A stretch of 64,000 bases of DNA from Sisyra terminalis (GCA_958496175.1 OY292275.1:11842001-11906000), one strand, 5' to 3'; shown: positions 1 to 14,328, counted from the first letter of the stretch. The notes: generated by a model from the sequence alone, not told the origin. Numbers and translations: made by a program.

Positions 1-2567
1 CTTAATGAAAATGCCCAAATCCTCTATCTTCTGAAACGAAACCCTCAGGAAATCTTTTCACCAGCTAAATATTAGAAATTAATTTTTGATTCTGTGTATT
101 TATTGTAATAACCAGAACGCCATTCAGGAAATTCAAATGCAGAACAAATTGTAAATATGTTATAATGATTTTCTTCACAAATTAAGACGTTACTGAACAA
201 AGAGATAAAGGGAACCAAATTAAAAAATCATAATATATTAATGATCTCAATCGTCAACGTTTCAAACGAATTTTTTCTCCCTGTTGCAAAAAATGTGTAT
301 ATGAAGCTTGGTTGATTATATACAATTAACATAGATTTTAAAGTTGTTTTTTTTTTAGCTACTTCTATGATTTTCTTTCTAAATCATAATTCTAGCACCG
401 CAATTTGTTACTAATACCAAATTTAATATTTCTTTAATCTTAGAAAAAAATTACTTAAACTTATTTTTTCCTTAAATACATAGTTAAGGGATGATAAAAG
501 TAAACTTTCAGTAATATATAAACATAGTATAAGTCTTTCATGTTGACATATGCCTACACAAATTCTAAATGGATACAAGCACCTATAAGAGGACATGAAA
601 CAAGAAATGCCATCAAAGACGAAGACAACGAAGAAGAAAGGTGAAAAAAAAATGAAAAGAATGAGATCTTACCTACAATTCCATATTATTCCATACTCAC
701 TTATGAGGAAATGTTCTACTTCGATTTCCAAGACTTTTTTTTTCTTCCGCGTGTTTATTGTCGGTGTGAAAAGCAATACAAACCCAACAATCCCCTCAAA
801 CCATCTATGTAGAATCCAAAGTATTTCTATCACAATAGTACAAACATAGAAAACGCGTAAAATCGATAACTTCTTATCCACTTATGTTGAGTATTTCAAA
901 ATAGCTTGCAGGCCTCCCAAGTGTTGTTACAAGAAAATTTGTTGTGTGTTCTTTCACAAGATGAAAAAAACGGCAGAAAATAGGAAACCTTTGTTTTCTA
1001 TTAAAGGAATTTTATTTCATCAAATGTTCTGATAATGAGTAGTAATACCATCTTCATTATTGCGATTAGTCCTCAATTTTTTTCTGCGTTTCACTTTCGT
1101 TCATCGTGAGAACCAAATTAATCAGATTTGAATATAGCAAAAGTTTTATGGCTTCAATTTTGGTGCAGTGCAAAAAGATGATGATTTCGAGAAAAATGCA
1201 GCATATTGGGTCAATACTTGATTACATTCCATTCCGTTTCATTTACTTTATTAATGAATATTATTCATAAAAGAAAATTCACTTAAGAATCTAAATGCAA
1301 ATTTTTCTTGTTTCATCACAAATTAAATTTAAACAAATATCATCATTATGATTTATATTCTTTGAATTCTTTGAATACGACTAGGTACATACATATAATT
1401 GAGTTGCAACATATGTATGAGATTCTTTCTGATTTTCGTCACAAAAAATATTTTTGAGGAAAATCTTTTTTTCTTAATAAAAAAAATTATGAAATTAACC
1501 TTACTTACTACATTCTAAATTTTCATGTATAACTCAAAACAACAAAATGACAAAGAGTCAACAGAATTTCAACACTTGATTTTTCCATTTTTTTTTCAAT
1601 TGTTCGTGGAAAATGCGTTTTTTTTACGAAAAAATACTTTTTAAGTTATTAATATTTAAAAAAAAAACATACAAAAATGAATTAGGAGCGTTAAAAGATA
1701 AAAATACTAATGAATATTCAAAAGGATGTAAAAAGTAACACTCAAAAAAAGAAGCTCAAATAGAACGAAATTTGTATCCCCAATTAGAATATTTTAATCG
1801 AAAGATGAATTACAATGGAAAAATGAGATTCTGCACAATTTTCATACAACCCTACCTTTTCAAAAGCACATATTGTAGTACTGTAGACTTTTGGTTTCAA
1901 TATTTTAGAAAAGATCGCAGAAATGTGAACAAAAAATTTATAGTTTCTCAGACCAATTTATTAAAATATGCCAACTACGCTTATAATAACAAAAGTGATT
2001 CAAAATAATTTTTACCCACAATCCATATAAAAAAACAGAGTTCCAAATGTTATCGAAAAATACGAGACTCAAAAACGATCCTAAAGTGTCGGCCGTCCTT
2101 GTACAAAGACCTAATGTATCGCCCCCCTTGAGAATTTCTCGAGAAAATCGAAACTTATTTTATTTTTTAATCGACCAAATTTAAACTATTAGTTCAACAT
2201 GTACAATTTTTTTTGTAGGTATAATTAACCGGTATTTTCCACAGTATAATCCGTTTTTCATAATTCTTTTTTTATTGGATAGGGTATACATTGAAATTGG
2301 TGCCATTGAAATTTAAAAATTCAAATCGTCTTGTAAAGGTGGATAAAGAGGTGGATTGATGGCTTTGTACACTAAAAGGGCGCCCCCTATTTTGGCCACC
2401 CATGTATGGCGCACATGCTGCCCTCTTTCTTGGATCGGTCCTGATAAATTATAAAACAAAACGGTGCATATTTGACTCAAATTGGACAATCCGAAACATA
2501 TTAAATAAAACTTTGAAGTTCACATAAAATAATGGACATCTTTTTTCCCAACCTGATATATATATTA
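1..2567. other. No gene seen; AT-rich DNA
   Basis: Only short, low-complexity open frames occur. A less AT-rich patch at 2,090-2,130 and 2,330-2,440 (GTCGGCCGTCC; AGGGCGCCCCCTATTTTGG) may be a repeat fragment. Confidence 0.5.
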
Positions 2568-3534
2568 AACTGGGCCAAAAAAATCGACTATTTATTTTTT
2601 GAAAAGTATATCGAAAATATTGTTCAAGGTAACAAAAAAAAATATCGGGAAGGTTTGAGCCCTTAATATTAATATTAAGAGATCTATCATTTTTAGTTTC
2701 GATTTTTTATTTGTGCTTTAATTTTTGCGTCAATGCTGTCAAACTATCTAGGTAAAAAATTTCATGTGCACATATATTTATAGAATATTAAATTCCCTAC
2801 AAAAAACGTTTTTTTAAAAATTTGCGCCAGATACGCCGTTTCTCAATAATGAAGCTTTAAATATTGATATAATTTTTAGATTTATCTTCTTTATTTTGGA
2901 ATTTTGTAACTAACGAACAAATATATATATAGAAATGAGCAATATAGATTCTTGAAGGGAATTTAATGCTCTACAAAAAAGGTTTTTTAACGTTTTTACA
3001 TAAAACCACTCTTTCAAAATTGGTTCAACAAGGAAAAAAAAACAATAATGTAATTTTTCCTTCAAATTTAATTGTGAATAACTTTTGAAAAAGTGATTTT
3101 ATGTAAAAACGTTAAGAGACCTTTTTTGTAGAACATTAAATTTCCTTCAAAAATCTATATGGTTCATTTCTTTATATTTATTTGTTCGTTAGTTACAAAA
3201 TTCCAAAATAAAGAAGATAAATCTAAAAATAATATCAATGTTTGAAGCTTGATTATTCAGAAACGGCGTATCTGACAATAATTTTCAAAGAGACGTTTTT
3301 TGAAGGGAATTTAATTTTCTGTGAACATATGTGCAAGTGAATTTTTTTACCTTGATAATTTGACAGCATTAACGCAAAAATAAAAGCACAAATAAAAATT
3401 CGAAATTAAAGATGATAGACCTCTTAATATTAATATCAAGGGCTCAAACCTTCCCGATATTTTTTTTTGTCACCTTGAACAATATTTTTTATATACTTTT
3501 CAAAAAAAAAATAGTCGATTTTTTTGGCCCAGTC
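2568..3534. mobile_element. MITE with long inverted repeats, TA target site (family B)
   Basis: The termini are AACTGGGCCAAAAAAATCGA and its inverted counterpart starting GACTGGGCC, flanked by TA on both sides (2566-2567, 3535-3536). The arms stay paired for several hundred bases, including the motif TTTGAGCCCTTAAT and the block around TTTACATAAAACCAC. Length is 967 bp. TA duplication and structure suggest a Tc1/mariner-related non-autonomous element; there is no coding potential. Confidence 0.8.
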
Positions 3535-3536
3535 TA

Positions 3537-6005
3537 ATATACATTAACGATAAACTGACTTTAAAAGGGGACATATAGCTGCAAAGTGAATATTCCTCGC
3601 CACCCTATATTAAATCTATTTTTTTTAAATTATTACACTATTCCTTTATTTCCATTATATAAAAAAAAAACTTTCCCCTCTTTAGAAAAATTGTCGGTAC
3701 GCACCTGATCTGTTTGATGATTGAAATATACTGTATACTTACATAAAGAACAAAACAATTCCAATAATTCCTTTTAATTGATCTAAATTCGATAAAATCA
3801 CCGACAAGTCTTTCTTCATTGTATTGCATACATTTTTTTCTCACTTACTTCCTAGAAAAAATGATTTCAGAAAAATGAAATCCAGCTTTAATTGTTATTA
3901 ACACGCCAACGGACATCTCAAACAATTACAATCCATAATATACACATATATTCTCTTGGAACGATTAGATTCGTTCCAATGATTTATTAATTCACAGGGA
4001 AAAATTCCTCTATAATTCTGTTGTAGTAAGAAAAGAAGAAGAAAGAAAAAAATAGAAATTATCTGTAGCTAGGAGAATTTGTGGAGAGATAAACGATAAA
4101 TATATAGTAATTAACACATTAACACGTATCTGTATGTACAATGTTGCAATCGGAGGAGTCTTATAGGTTTGATGTCGTAAGAAAAATTGATGCGAGACCC
4201 GGAAATTTATTAAATATTAATTATGTTGCTTAATATTTGAAATTGTTATGATGAGGTTTTTTTCTTCAAATGGAGAAAGATGGAAGAAACTTGTTTGTTG
4301 GGTGATTTGAATAACAATGACATAGCCGAATTTTAAGTTTTTTTTCCCAATAATAATTAAATAACATTTATGTGTGAATGTTATTGGAATAATAGGCTTT
4401 TAATTTATTTTATTATTAATTTATTTTGAAGAATTTTTTTTTAATGGAAAAAAACAATTTTTAATTGGAAAAGTATAATAATTTTTAGTAAATAATTGGG
4501 TGAAGGAAAGAAAATTATTAATATTAGAAAATTTCATGGCATATTTTTCTTATACTCCAATTAATATACCTTAACCAAGGGGAAACTGTATTGATTAATT
4601 GCATTGTTATATCGAGATCAAGTAATTGAAAAATCAAGGTAGACCTAATTATCTTCGAATTATTTATTATTTTCATATCAAATATCCGGATTTGATCAGC
4701 AATCTTAAGTGAAATTTTACTTTTTCCAACAGTTTATACTTACGTGGTTATTTCGGCTAAAATAGAAAGGAAAACATGGAGTTTAGGTATTTCAATAATG
4801 AAATTTCATGATCCTGCAAATAGGAATTTATTTCCAGAATCAACGTTTTCACCTTCATTTTCATAATTTCGAGAACTTATGTTGTTACTCTGCTCGAATT
4901 TACTTTTTAAATTGGCTATTTATTTTAAAAAGTATGATTTATATTAGAAGAAAATAAGTCGAAATTTTTTGTGCCAAATTTTATGAATTACTTATAATTT
5001 TCTAAAAGACTTATGGAGAACTTCAATCCTACTTGATGATTACTGGCGATTACTGAAAAAGGTTACTTGGCAACCGAAATACGTGTCTGGAGCAATACAT
5101 CAGAAAAACAAATATTTCAAATATAAAATCAATGTTTACATTTATAACTTGCTTTTAGTGAAAGGTATATCATAAAATTTTACTCAAGAGTATTTTGATG
5201 CATTATTTATATAGAATAAATTGAAGTTTGCAACATTAAGAGTGTATTATGGTATAAAATAATAATAGAGCTTTATAATGCAAAGAGGGTACCGTTCTGA
5301 CTTCCTTCATTCCTTTTTTTTTGACTTGAAACCCCTTGAAGTCGTGGATTTGAGGAGTTTAGGTTTGATTACTTTTTTCAATAACAATTAAAGTTTATAT
5401 TAGATATATGATTAATGTAACGTAATACTTTGATAGTGCTTTAGTGTATTGCACGAATTTAAATAAAAATAAGTTATTAAAGTTGTGGATATAGGAACAA
5501 ATGTGGAAAAATGCTACTTGTGCATAGCATAACATTTCATTGAAGATATCATTTTCAATAATCCAGTAGTAGAAAAACATTAGACGAAGACAAAACATTG
5601 TATTATACACAATAAATAACAGTTTCCACATTTGTTCTCATTCCCATTATTTTTGCCAGTTAGTCTTTTTTTAGCTGCATTACTAATATTTTAATTAACT
5701 ACCACTTCTCGCAACTAGTACAATATTAAGCATTGATATCTATATTGTAAACATTAAAAACTATTGAAAAATCTGGCCAAACCTTCATGGAGTCCACACC
5801 CAAAGTTCTCTATATTCTCAAAAGATTGTAAAATCTAGTAATAAATATAAACCATATTAATAACCACCACCAAAGTATTATTGCCTTCTTGCAATAGAAA
5901 AAATATTTTAAAAAATTGAATATTTTCAGTAATAATTTACAGTGAACTTAAACACCTTGAACCTCGACTTTTGCACATAATTGGTTTCTGAAAATTTGTA
6001 CAAAT
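3537..6005. other. No gene seen; AT-rich DNA
   Basis: Nothing recognisable on either strand apart from homopolymer runs. Open frames are short and made of AT-rich codons. Confidence 0.5.
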
Positions 6006-6375
6006 AAATAAGAAGACAATTCAGGTTGTTTAAAATCGGTTTTTTTATTTAATATTTTTTAATATTCAAATTAGCTACGTTTCGTTACATATCGTAACTT
6101 CATCAGGCTTCTTCTTGAATCACAAAAAATATAATAGTTTCAATTTAAATTCAATAAATAAAAAAAATTATTTACTGCAATACATATAAATAAATAATAC
6201 ATAATTAAAATTTTTTATTTAATGAATTTAAATTGAAACTATTTTATTTTTGTGATTCAAGAAGCCTGATGAAGTTACGATACATAACGAAACGTAAAAA
6301 ATATTAAAATTAACAAAATTGAAAACTATTAAATAAAAAAACTGATCTTCAACAACCTGAATTATCTTCTTATTT
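6006..6375. mobile_element. 370-bp hairpin element
   Basis: AAATAAGAAGACAATTCAGG at the left pairs with the inverted right end (CCTGAATTATCTTCTTATTT); the arms remain complementary almost to the middle. Each arm carries CTGATGAAGTTACGATA...GAAAC. No open frame. The superfamily is unclear. Confidence 0.7.
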
Positions 6376-9174
6376 AATACAAGCTGAGATCTGAATTTTA
6401 TTATCTATATGTGCGAATGCTGAATGTTTGAAAGTAGAGAAATGCTAAAGAAATATGCACCAAAAGCTGCGTCTTATATTATTTATTTATTTATAATATG
6501 TAAACATAACAAAATTAAAGAGACATGTTAAGTGCATTTGGATGTTTACTTTAAACAATTATCAAGGGAGTTATCAATTGGATACCTCTTTTTTTTATTT
6601 TCTTGATAAAAATTATTACAAGCAGTGTTTTTCTCAGTTGTCCTTCATACTTGATATTTACGTCCTCCATTGGGATTCTTCCATGAACTACCGTGTTTGA
6701 ATCTTCATTTAATAAATAAATTGTCTTCCAATATCTATGGAAACTAAAAGCTTTAGAGCTTAGCTTAAATAGTATAACAACTCTAAGGGACATTATTTTG
6801 ACGTTGATCATCAATCCATGATGACTAAGATCTTTCCATTTCATCCACCACTATGCCGTATCTTTTAGAAATAATCTTTAAAGATATATTTCACTAAGTT
6901 TGAACTAATTTATTTTACTCTTGTTCTTCAAAATTGAACATATCGTAGATCTGTTTATACTATACAAACGTCCAATTGAACCAAAGATTCACCATTTTCA
7001 AAGCGATTAATTATTTTATAACATAATTATTGTAGGATTAAATAGTTGAATCTTTAAAAATGTGCAAATTTTGCGACAGTAGAATGTACGAAAATCGAGA
7101 GCCGCTTGTATATAAAAAATTTTCACCCTTTTTTTTAATTTTCTCGGAAAATTTTAAAAAGCTGTGCTTTCTGAAGAAAGTCAATGTTCTTTGCCATTTT
7201 TCAAGTTGGCTCAAATAAAAACTTGTATTTTCTTAATTTCTTAAGTCATATATTTGAAATTTCCATAACACATCATTAAAAAAGAGTAGAGGTAGTATAA
7301 AAATTAATATGATATATTAGCGACTGATAAGAAAAGTTTATTTATCAAGGTTTAGCCATATTATAAAGTTAAGAATTAAGTATTCTATAAACGACAAAAA
7401 TTTTGAACTTACTTACCATCATACCTTTTAACCTTCTTCAAAGTCTTACCAATTGACTATTATAAATTTATTAATAATATTTTTGACTCAATATTTTAAT
7501 GATGAATATTTTTTACCTTGTATTGATATTATTTCTTAACCACCGAACCGAAACCATATTGAAAGCTTTGTATACGGTCGAAGGAAAGTTTTTTATTGGT
7601 TCACATTGCATTGCTATGGTTACAATGTTTGGAAAACAAAACGAAATGAAAGTGACATTGAACATGAGAATCCAACGTGGCTTCAGTTCACCCCAATTCA
7701 AAGTGCCAATTATTAATAATATTCAACTGCAATTTTAATCGCATTTGCCTCAATAACTAATTGTGGATAATTTCAATTAAATTTACGTAGAGGGTTTATT
7801 GAGAGTTTTGCATAGTGTACGGGCAAGTGAATGGTGGAAACGGGTGAAGCTAATGAGGAATTTCAAATATTTGTGAGATTGGTATGTTTCAACCGATATA
7901 CTGACATAATACTCATTTTATATGGCAATATTATGGAATAAAATAGTTTATTTTATTGTGCCTTATTTAGATAATAGCACTAAAATGAATGAAAAAGCTT
8001 TAGAAAATGGAAATGCCTACTTGGAACATTAGGTTGGTGAATGGGTGCATTTACTTTTGCAACTAACAATTTCGAAAAAAAAGCTATTTATTTTAAAAAA
8101 CCATAACTTTTTTACAATTCTTACAATTATTACAAAACTGTACATAAATTTTCTCACATAATACGATGATATCCTTATAAGTGAAAACTTTCTTGTGTAT
8201 AATAATTATGGTTTAAATCTTATACTTTTTCTAAAATTCACATCAAATATATTAAAAATATTAAAAATATACATAATTTAATTCAAGAATAGTTAGGTAA
8301 CTGATTTAATTTGTTTTTATTAAAATATGTTAAACTTTAGTAACATTTTTGTTATGTTAACAAAATTAAAAAGCATATAACTGTTCATCGATTCGAATCC
8401 TCTTATAAAAAGGTATTTTAAGGCAGTTTAAATGTTCAAAAAATCCATAAGAAGTCGCTTAAAGTTATTGAAGACATTTTAGAAGCAATAATTTCAAAAT
8501 GCCTCTGAATCCCTTTTTTAACAGGGAAAGCTGTAAAAATACTACTACGCGACATGGCCAGGTCAAAGAAAAATTTAAAAAAAAAATTTTAAAAAATTTA
8601 AAAAAAATCCATATAGCCATATGGTTTCTAATAATAATTATTGAATTATGAAAAGAACCAATATTTAATGCCAATTTTGATTCATATCGCTTGTCTTAAG
8701 ATAAAATTATGTACATAATAACAACTCATTAGAATTTACAGTTTTCATTAGGTGTGTTATATATTCATGTATAATCCAAAGGTATCACTAAACCTTGTTG
8801 GGTTTTTAAGGTCCTTTTTCCCAACATAAGAAACAGAATTTTTTATTTTTAGTTTTCACAAATAATTTTATTTTGTAAGAACAACTGCTCTGGCACTCAA
8901 GCTTTTAATTTTTGTAAATAATAAATTGTACTGTTAATGGACCAATAAAGAAAGAATTTTATAAAAAAGGTATCACTGAAAAAAATTGGTTGGCAATCAA
9001 AAACGTTTTTCTGGAAGAAAAATTTATTATTTTTAATTAATTTTTAGCAACTATAGTACAATAGATGCTTGGTAATTCGACAAATGTTTTACAATACAGT
9101 GTTTTCTTATGAATTTTTGAAATTATAGAGTGCTGACCTCTTGTAGTTCGGAACTTTTTTGAACAAGACTACCT
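6376..9174. other. No gene seen, apart from one MITE
   Basis: Open frames at 6,551-6,844 (minus, 97 codons) and 7,499-7,738 (plus, 79 codons) have no recognised homology. The latter lies in a patch of higher complexity (7,540-7,720) that is also open on the other strand. MITE copy at 8,406-8,526. Confidence 0.45.
8406..8526. mobile_element. Short MITE, CCCTGTTAAAA family, copy 1
   Basis: It ends with TTTTTAACAGGG and contains AAAATCCATAAGAAGTCG-like and AATAATTTCAAAATGCC blocks shared with the copies at 9,175 and 10,855. The left terminus is degraded. Confidence 0.55.
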
Positions 9175-9300
9175 TCCTGTTAAAGGCATTTAGTGGCATT
9201 TTTAAATTCTTACATTTAAAATGCCTTTAATAACATTATACGGCTTCTAATGGTTTTTTTATGGATTTTTGAACATTTAAAATGACTTTTTTTAACAGGG
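9175..9300. mobile_element. Short MITE, CCCTGTTAAAA family, copy 2
   Basis: It is bounded by CCTGTTAAAGGCATTT and the inverted TGACTTTTTTTAACAGGG. Inverted relative to copy 1. About 125 bp, non-coding. Confidence 0.6.
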
Positions 9301-9830
9301 CTGTAAATTCATTACACAAACAATAACTATTATTAGAAGATCAAATACAAATATTACTTTGTACTACGTACTCCCTATAAGTATGACGGTTATAGGGATT
9401 GACAAATAATCACCAGGGTTTACTATATATAAAGTCAATATATGCTTTTCAATTTGTTGTTAAGTCAATTGTTCAATAATGATTGTTTAAACCGAAAATA
9501 TTAAATAAAATAACTTAAGTATACAAAGTCCACTTCATTAATAAAATCGTTGGGATTGTCAGGAAAACGCTATAAGCTTTATATCTTACTGTTATAAATC
9601 CCTATTGTTACGTCTTTTATGCTTAGTAATGTTAATTTCAAATCTGAATATAGTCTTCAAATCAATAACTTTGTTGTTTGATAAACTTAGAGAACAGTTT
9701 GGAAAATCCCAGGGGATTTCATTTCCATTTTAAAATGTGTAGTCTTTGTAAAAATTTGACAAAAAATTATCAATCAGATCACAAAACTTTATAATTTTTA
9801 AACTTATTACTTAATTTATTTATTACAATA

Positions 9831-10617
9831 GGGTGATTTTTTTTTTTGACTTTTTTTGGTCCCATCGTGAAATTTTGTTGGAAATACCAAAAAAAAAATC
9901 CCTGAAAGTTTAAGCCTTTAATATTAATTTTAAGTCCTCGACCAAGACGTGTAAAGATTTCCCATTGAAAATACACGGAAACTATGATTTTTTATTTTTA
10001 AATTTTTATATCTTAGCGGCATTTCATGAGATCGCTTTTACCGAAGATGGTTTTTTCTCAGAATTAAACGCTCTACAAAAGTGCCCATTGCGACAAAGTC
10101 GTAACTCACACCGGTGAGGTAGTACGGGCAACTGAACCTGATTTTTCCTTAAAATTCGCGTTTTTTTTTGCATTTATCTCGTAAATAACAAGAGCTACGG
10201 AAAAATTATAAATGAAAAACTTGTAGAGAATTTGATTTCCTACAAAAAAGTTCTTGTAGGCTAAATCGCGAAGATTAATATTAAACGAGATATTAAGCCT
10301 TGAATTTTATGGAAAAATCAGGTTCAGTTGCCCGTACTACCTCACCGGTGTGAGTTACGACTTTGTCGCAATGGGCACTTTTGTAGAGCGTTTAATTCTG
10401 AGAAAAAAACATCTTCGGTAAAAGCGATTCCATGAAATGCCGCTAAGATATAAAAATTTAAAAATAAAAAATCAGAGTTTCCGTGTATTTTCAATGGGAA
10501 ATCTTTACACGGCTTGGTCGAGGACTTAAAATTAATATTAAGGGCTCAAATTTTCAGGGAATTTTATTTTTGGTATTTCCAACAAAATTTCACGATGGGA
10601 CCAAAAAAAAATCACCC
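9831..10617. mobile_element. MITE with long inverted repeats, GGGTGATTT ends (family A), copy 1
   Basis: GGGTGATTTTTTTTTT at the left, AAAAAATCACCC at the right, flanked by TA (9829-9830, 10618-10619). Length 787 bp. The arms (about 320 bp) pair almost perfectly and include the stretch with CACCGGTGAGGTAGTACGGG in both orientations. The loop of about 150 bp has no open frame. It is a Tc1/mariner-type structure. Confidence 0.85.
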
Positions 10618-10854
10618 TAGTGTACAATAGAAGAGCAAGAGAAAGAAAGTAGGTATCTTTAAATTATGAATCCAAATCCGCAAAAAATACTAAATGAAAT
10701 AATGCTAGATAAACTTCATTCAATGTAATTAGAGGAAATAATTTTCCACTTGCTTAGAATAATATTTGCTATGCAAGATTACAAGGCTTTAGTTTTTCTT
10801 GTAAATCCTTCTCAAATAATATTCTTCAATGTACAATGAAGGCAAATCTTTGAT

Positions 10855-10943
10855 AAAAAAAGGCATTCGAAGTCGTTTAAAGTTATTAAAGGCATTTTAA
10901 ATGTAATAATTTCAAAATACCCCTAAATGCCTTTTAATAGAGA
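10855..10943. mobile_element. Short MITE, CCCTGTTAAAA family, copy 3
   Basis: AAAAAAAGGCATTCGAAGTC at the left and AAATGCCTTTTAATA at the right share the internal AAAGTTATTAAAGGCATTTT block with the other two copies. Ends are eroded. Confidence 0.5.
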
Positions 10944-12540
10944 TATTAGCATTTTCTGAAACTCAAAACTAAGCCAGAAAAGTTAAATCCATTTCAAAAT
11001 AGTTCCAGAAAGCTCTAAAGTAAAAATGAAGTAATTATCAAATATCAATAACTTTATTGGTATTTATAAAGTCGGAATATAAAACATCGTTTTGCAAATA
11101 TCGAATTTATTGAACCAGGAACACCAAGATATATAAATAAGGTTCAAGGAAATCTGGTATATGTGATGAAAAAATTTTTCTGATTATAGCGCTAATATCT
11201 TAGTTCAAGTTTAGATAATCTTTTTAGAGTCAAACTATAAATTTCTAACTTGTTTTCCTATCATAGGTAATAATTTACTTAAGCAAAAATGATCTCAAAT
11301 TCTTCGCATGTTGAAAGCCAAACTATCATAAGTGCACCTAAGATACTATGGCTTATGTACTTAAGATACTATGGCTCTTAGCTATTGAAGTATTGGTAGC
11401 ATTTGCACTAAGAAATTTTATACTTAACAAAGGCATCAACATTTAATAATTATATTCATTTTCGGACCGATTTGAAAAATATTTTAAATGGTTTAAAGGC
11501 TTAAGAAACGTTTACATAATGCGTCTTTAAATTTCAGAAGACTATTTTTGAGGTGCAAAGGTATTAAAAAATTCTAAATATAGGAAAATCATTGAAAAAA
11601 ATTTTCAGTTTCCTTAAAGGATTATTTTTGAATTTTATGCTATGATGTCTTAACTGTTATCTTCGTTTAATTAATTTTTGAAAGATTAAAAAAATTTTTT
11701 GAATATTTTGTTGATATAATTAGTTTCTTTAGACTAAGATAAATTACACGAATAACACTATACAACGCTAATGTCGCTAGGCTATGAAAGTTTTAGTTCT
11801 TAAAATAAATGCCCAGAAAAGTCTATACCTATTATGTTTACATTTATTTTTCTTAATAGGCAAATTAGTTGAAAATGTTTAAATAGTAATTATTATAAAT
11901 AAACGTCGTGTTTTGTGGTGCGGTTGTTGGGTTTGTTGTTGTTGATTTTGTGTAATAGTTGGCGACATAATCGACAGGAAAAGTTGTAATCAAATTAGAA
12001 TAATGTCTATATATGTGAGGCTTAATTAAATATAATTTCAACTAATAAGAAATTTAAAAGAGCCAAAAGCAAACTAGCTGTCGATGTCGGTCGGTCGGAT
12101 GTGAGAGGCGAAATTTTCATTTATCAAAAGCAAAACGAAACGAAACCCAACAGCCTAAAGCCAATGGGACAATTAGCACCGAAAAAAAATTCACCAGCCA
12201 CCAATCACACATGGAAACCATATTCCCTCCAATAGCTAGCGCAAAAAATGTCCGTTTTTCCGTCACCTAATTGCTCATTTCTAAACACATTCGCTATAAT
12301 TTCAACAATTTCATGCAATAATTGTATGTAATTACACGCAGTTTTGTACGATTTATGAAAACTAATATGATATAATTTGGGCGAAAGTGATTGAACGATG
12401 AGGTTGGCGTTTCGCGTAATCGAAGATTAGACTAATTGCTTATATCAGCCACCAATTAGTGGCTAAGTTATTGGTTTCGGTTTTGATTACAATTGAACCA
12501 GAAACAACTTTTGCTAGAAGCTGAAAAGAATTATATTCTT
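10944..12540. other. No gene seen; AT-rich DNA
   Basis: A short local duplication of TTAAGATACTATGGCT occurs at about 11,335-11,380. Around 12,060-12,250 base composition rises without an open frame. Confidence 0.45.
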
Positions 12541-13603
12541 CACTAGCTGATTCCCGCGACTTCGTCTGCGTAACGTAGGTGTAGAACATACCTTGATAAT
12601 TAAATTTGAAATTTCGGTTGTTTATTAGACGTTATGCCGTACAAACTTTGCCACCATTTTTCACTCTTTTAGAGGAGGAATTATCAAAAACCCTGTCTTA
12701 TTATATATCTGCATCGTATAAGCAAAATTTTTTCAAATTTCATCGACACAATTATGCATTTATATTGTAAAACGAAAGAAATTATGACTTCCTTTATTTT
12801 GATTATCATGACTAAAAAGCAATTCGATATCGTACATTTTGACATTGTACATACAAAATTGTTGGAAATAGATAAAAAGTGTCGAAGGAAATTCGAATAT
12901 TTTATTTATTTTCAATAACAATAATTGATTTTCAAATTTTTCTAAATACCGAAGAAAAGTTGGTTTGGAACATTTTATTTTTTGATTGATAGTGAAATAT
13001 ATGACAAAAAATTGCTCCCTTAATGTTAAATAATTGCTCCAGGTCACAATCATTGGTTCATTAAAATTAGATTTTAAAAAAATTTGATTGTTGAAAAACA
13101 AACAAAAATAAAAAATCGCCCCTTTGGTATTTGGTATACGTACCTACTACCTAAATTTTCATACTAATTAAGTGAAATGACGTTATTTAAAATGCTGTTG
13201 TTAAAATGATATGACAAAAACAGAAGCTTATTATTAATTAATTACACTTATTAAATTCAAAATTTCGATTGTTGATTAACTCTACATTTTATCATACAAA
13301 CTTAGTCACCCCTTTTACTCTTTTAGGGTAGGAATTTTCAAAAAAAAAATCTTATCAGATGTCTACTTCTAAAAAGGAATACATCGAAATATTAAAATTT
13401 AATTTAAAATCAGACAGAGAGAATATATAAATTCAGGATTTTATGTATGCACGGTTTTAAAAACGTATTTATTTTAAGTTTTATTACTATTATTATTATT
13501 ACTACTACTACTATTACTTTTTTTCGTTAATATTTCCTTATTGAGTAACTCTAAGGATCTATTTAAAACAATTTTGTAAAAAAATAAATTAAAAAAAAAG
13601 TTC

Positions 13604-13680
13604 ACTGTAAGATTCGAACCCACGTCCTTATTATTAGGAGCATCAGAATGACCGATACGTAAGCGATTACGCTACTTACA
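13604..13680 (-). ncRNA. tRNA-like segment (SINE head or decayed tRNA)
   Basis: On the minus strand GTAGCGTAATCGCTTACG resembles an A-box region, and GGGTTCGAATCTT is a near-perfect B box, followed by a run of nine T, a Pol III terminator. The 3' end ACAGTGAAC finds no 5' partner, so the acceptor stem is missing. Confidence 0.45.
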
Positions 13681-13998
13681 TCAACTGTGTGTTTATGATA
13701 TATAAAGGTTTATATTTCAAAGAGGTAGTTTTTTAAAATTTAGTTTAAATTTTCTGTGCTTTTTATCAGTTCAACTTAAAATAATTTTACAGATTATTTT
13801 TCAATTTTTAATTACCATTCCAATGATATATAACTCATTTGTCTAAAGTAAAAATTTTTGTTTTCATCCCTAGGGAATACCTTCCCTTAATATTTTTTTG
13901 GAACGATAAGTAGCCTATAGTCTGTGGCAAATTGTGTTGTATCTTAATACCAAATTTCATTAAATTCGGTTGTTCCGTTCTTTAGTTAAATCGGGACA

Positions 13999-14022
13999 CA
14001 CAGACAGACAGACAGACAGACA
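13999..14022. repeat. (CAGA)n microsatellite
   Basis: Six tandem CAGA units sit within the tail of the CTAGCTGAT-type repeat, the usual place for this run in such elements. Confidence 0.8.
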
Positions 14023-14328
14023 AAAATTTTAAAAATGTTAAATTTGGAATAAAGGGTTCATGAAACAAATATTTACCCTAAAATTGGGTTCAAAATCGAA
14101 ATGTACAGACAGACGTAAGAATTTTATATATTAGTATAGATTTGCCCAAGTTGATGTTTATTTTGCAGGGTACACACCAACGTTGCTAGCCATAAATTAG
14201 ACGTTATCGTTTCGTTATTTTTTCCGGAAGCGGCCGTAAATTATTTTGTAAATAAGGCGAACGAAACGCGGATATTGGACGTTTTCGTATGCGAGTGCTT
14301 GAAGAAACTTCCATAGTTGAGGATTTGC

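Larger units (their letters stand above)
12541..14141. mobile_element. CTAGCTGAT-type dispersed repeat, copy 1
   Basis: It begins CTAGCTGATTCCCGCGACTT, and ends after a (CAGA)n run (13,999-14,022) with TATTAGTATAGA. This start and tail are a familiar layout of dispersed insect retroposon-like repeats. I cannot assign a class with confidence. The interior has a trinucleotide run at 13,483-13,518 and a tRNA-like segment at 13,604-13,680. The 113-codon open frame at 12,760-13,101 (minus) is not recognised. Confidence 0.5.
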
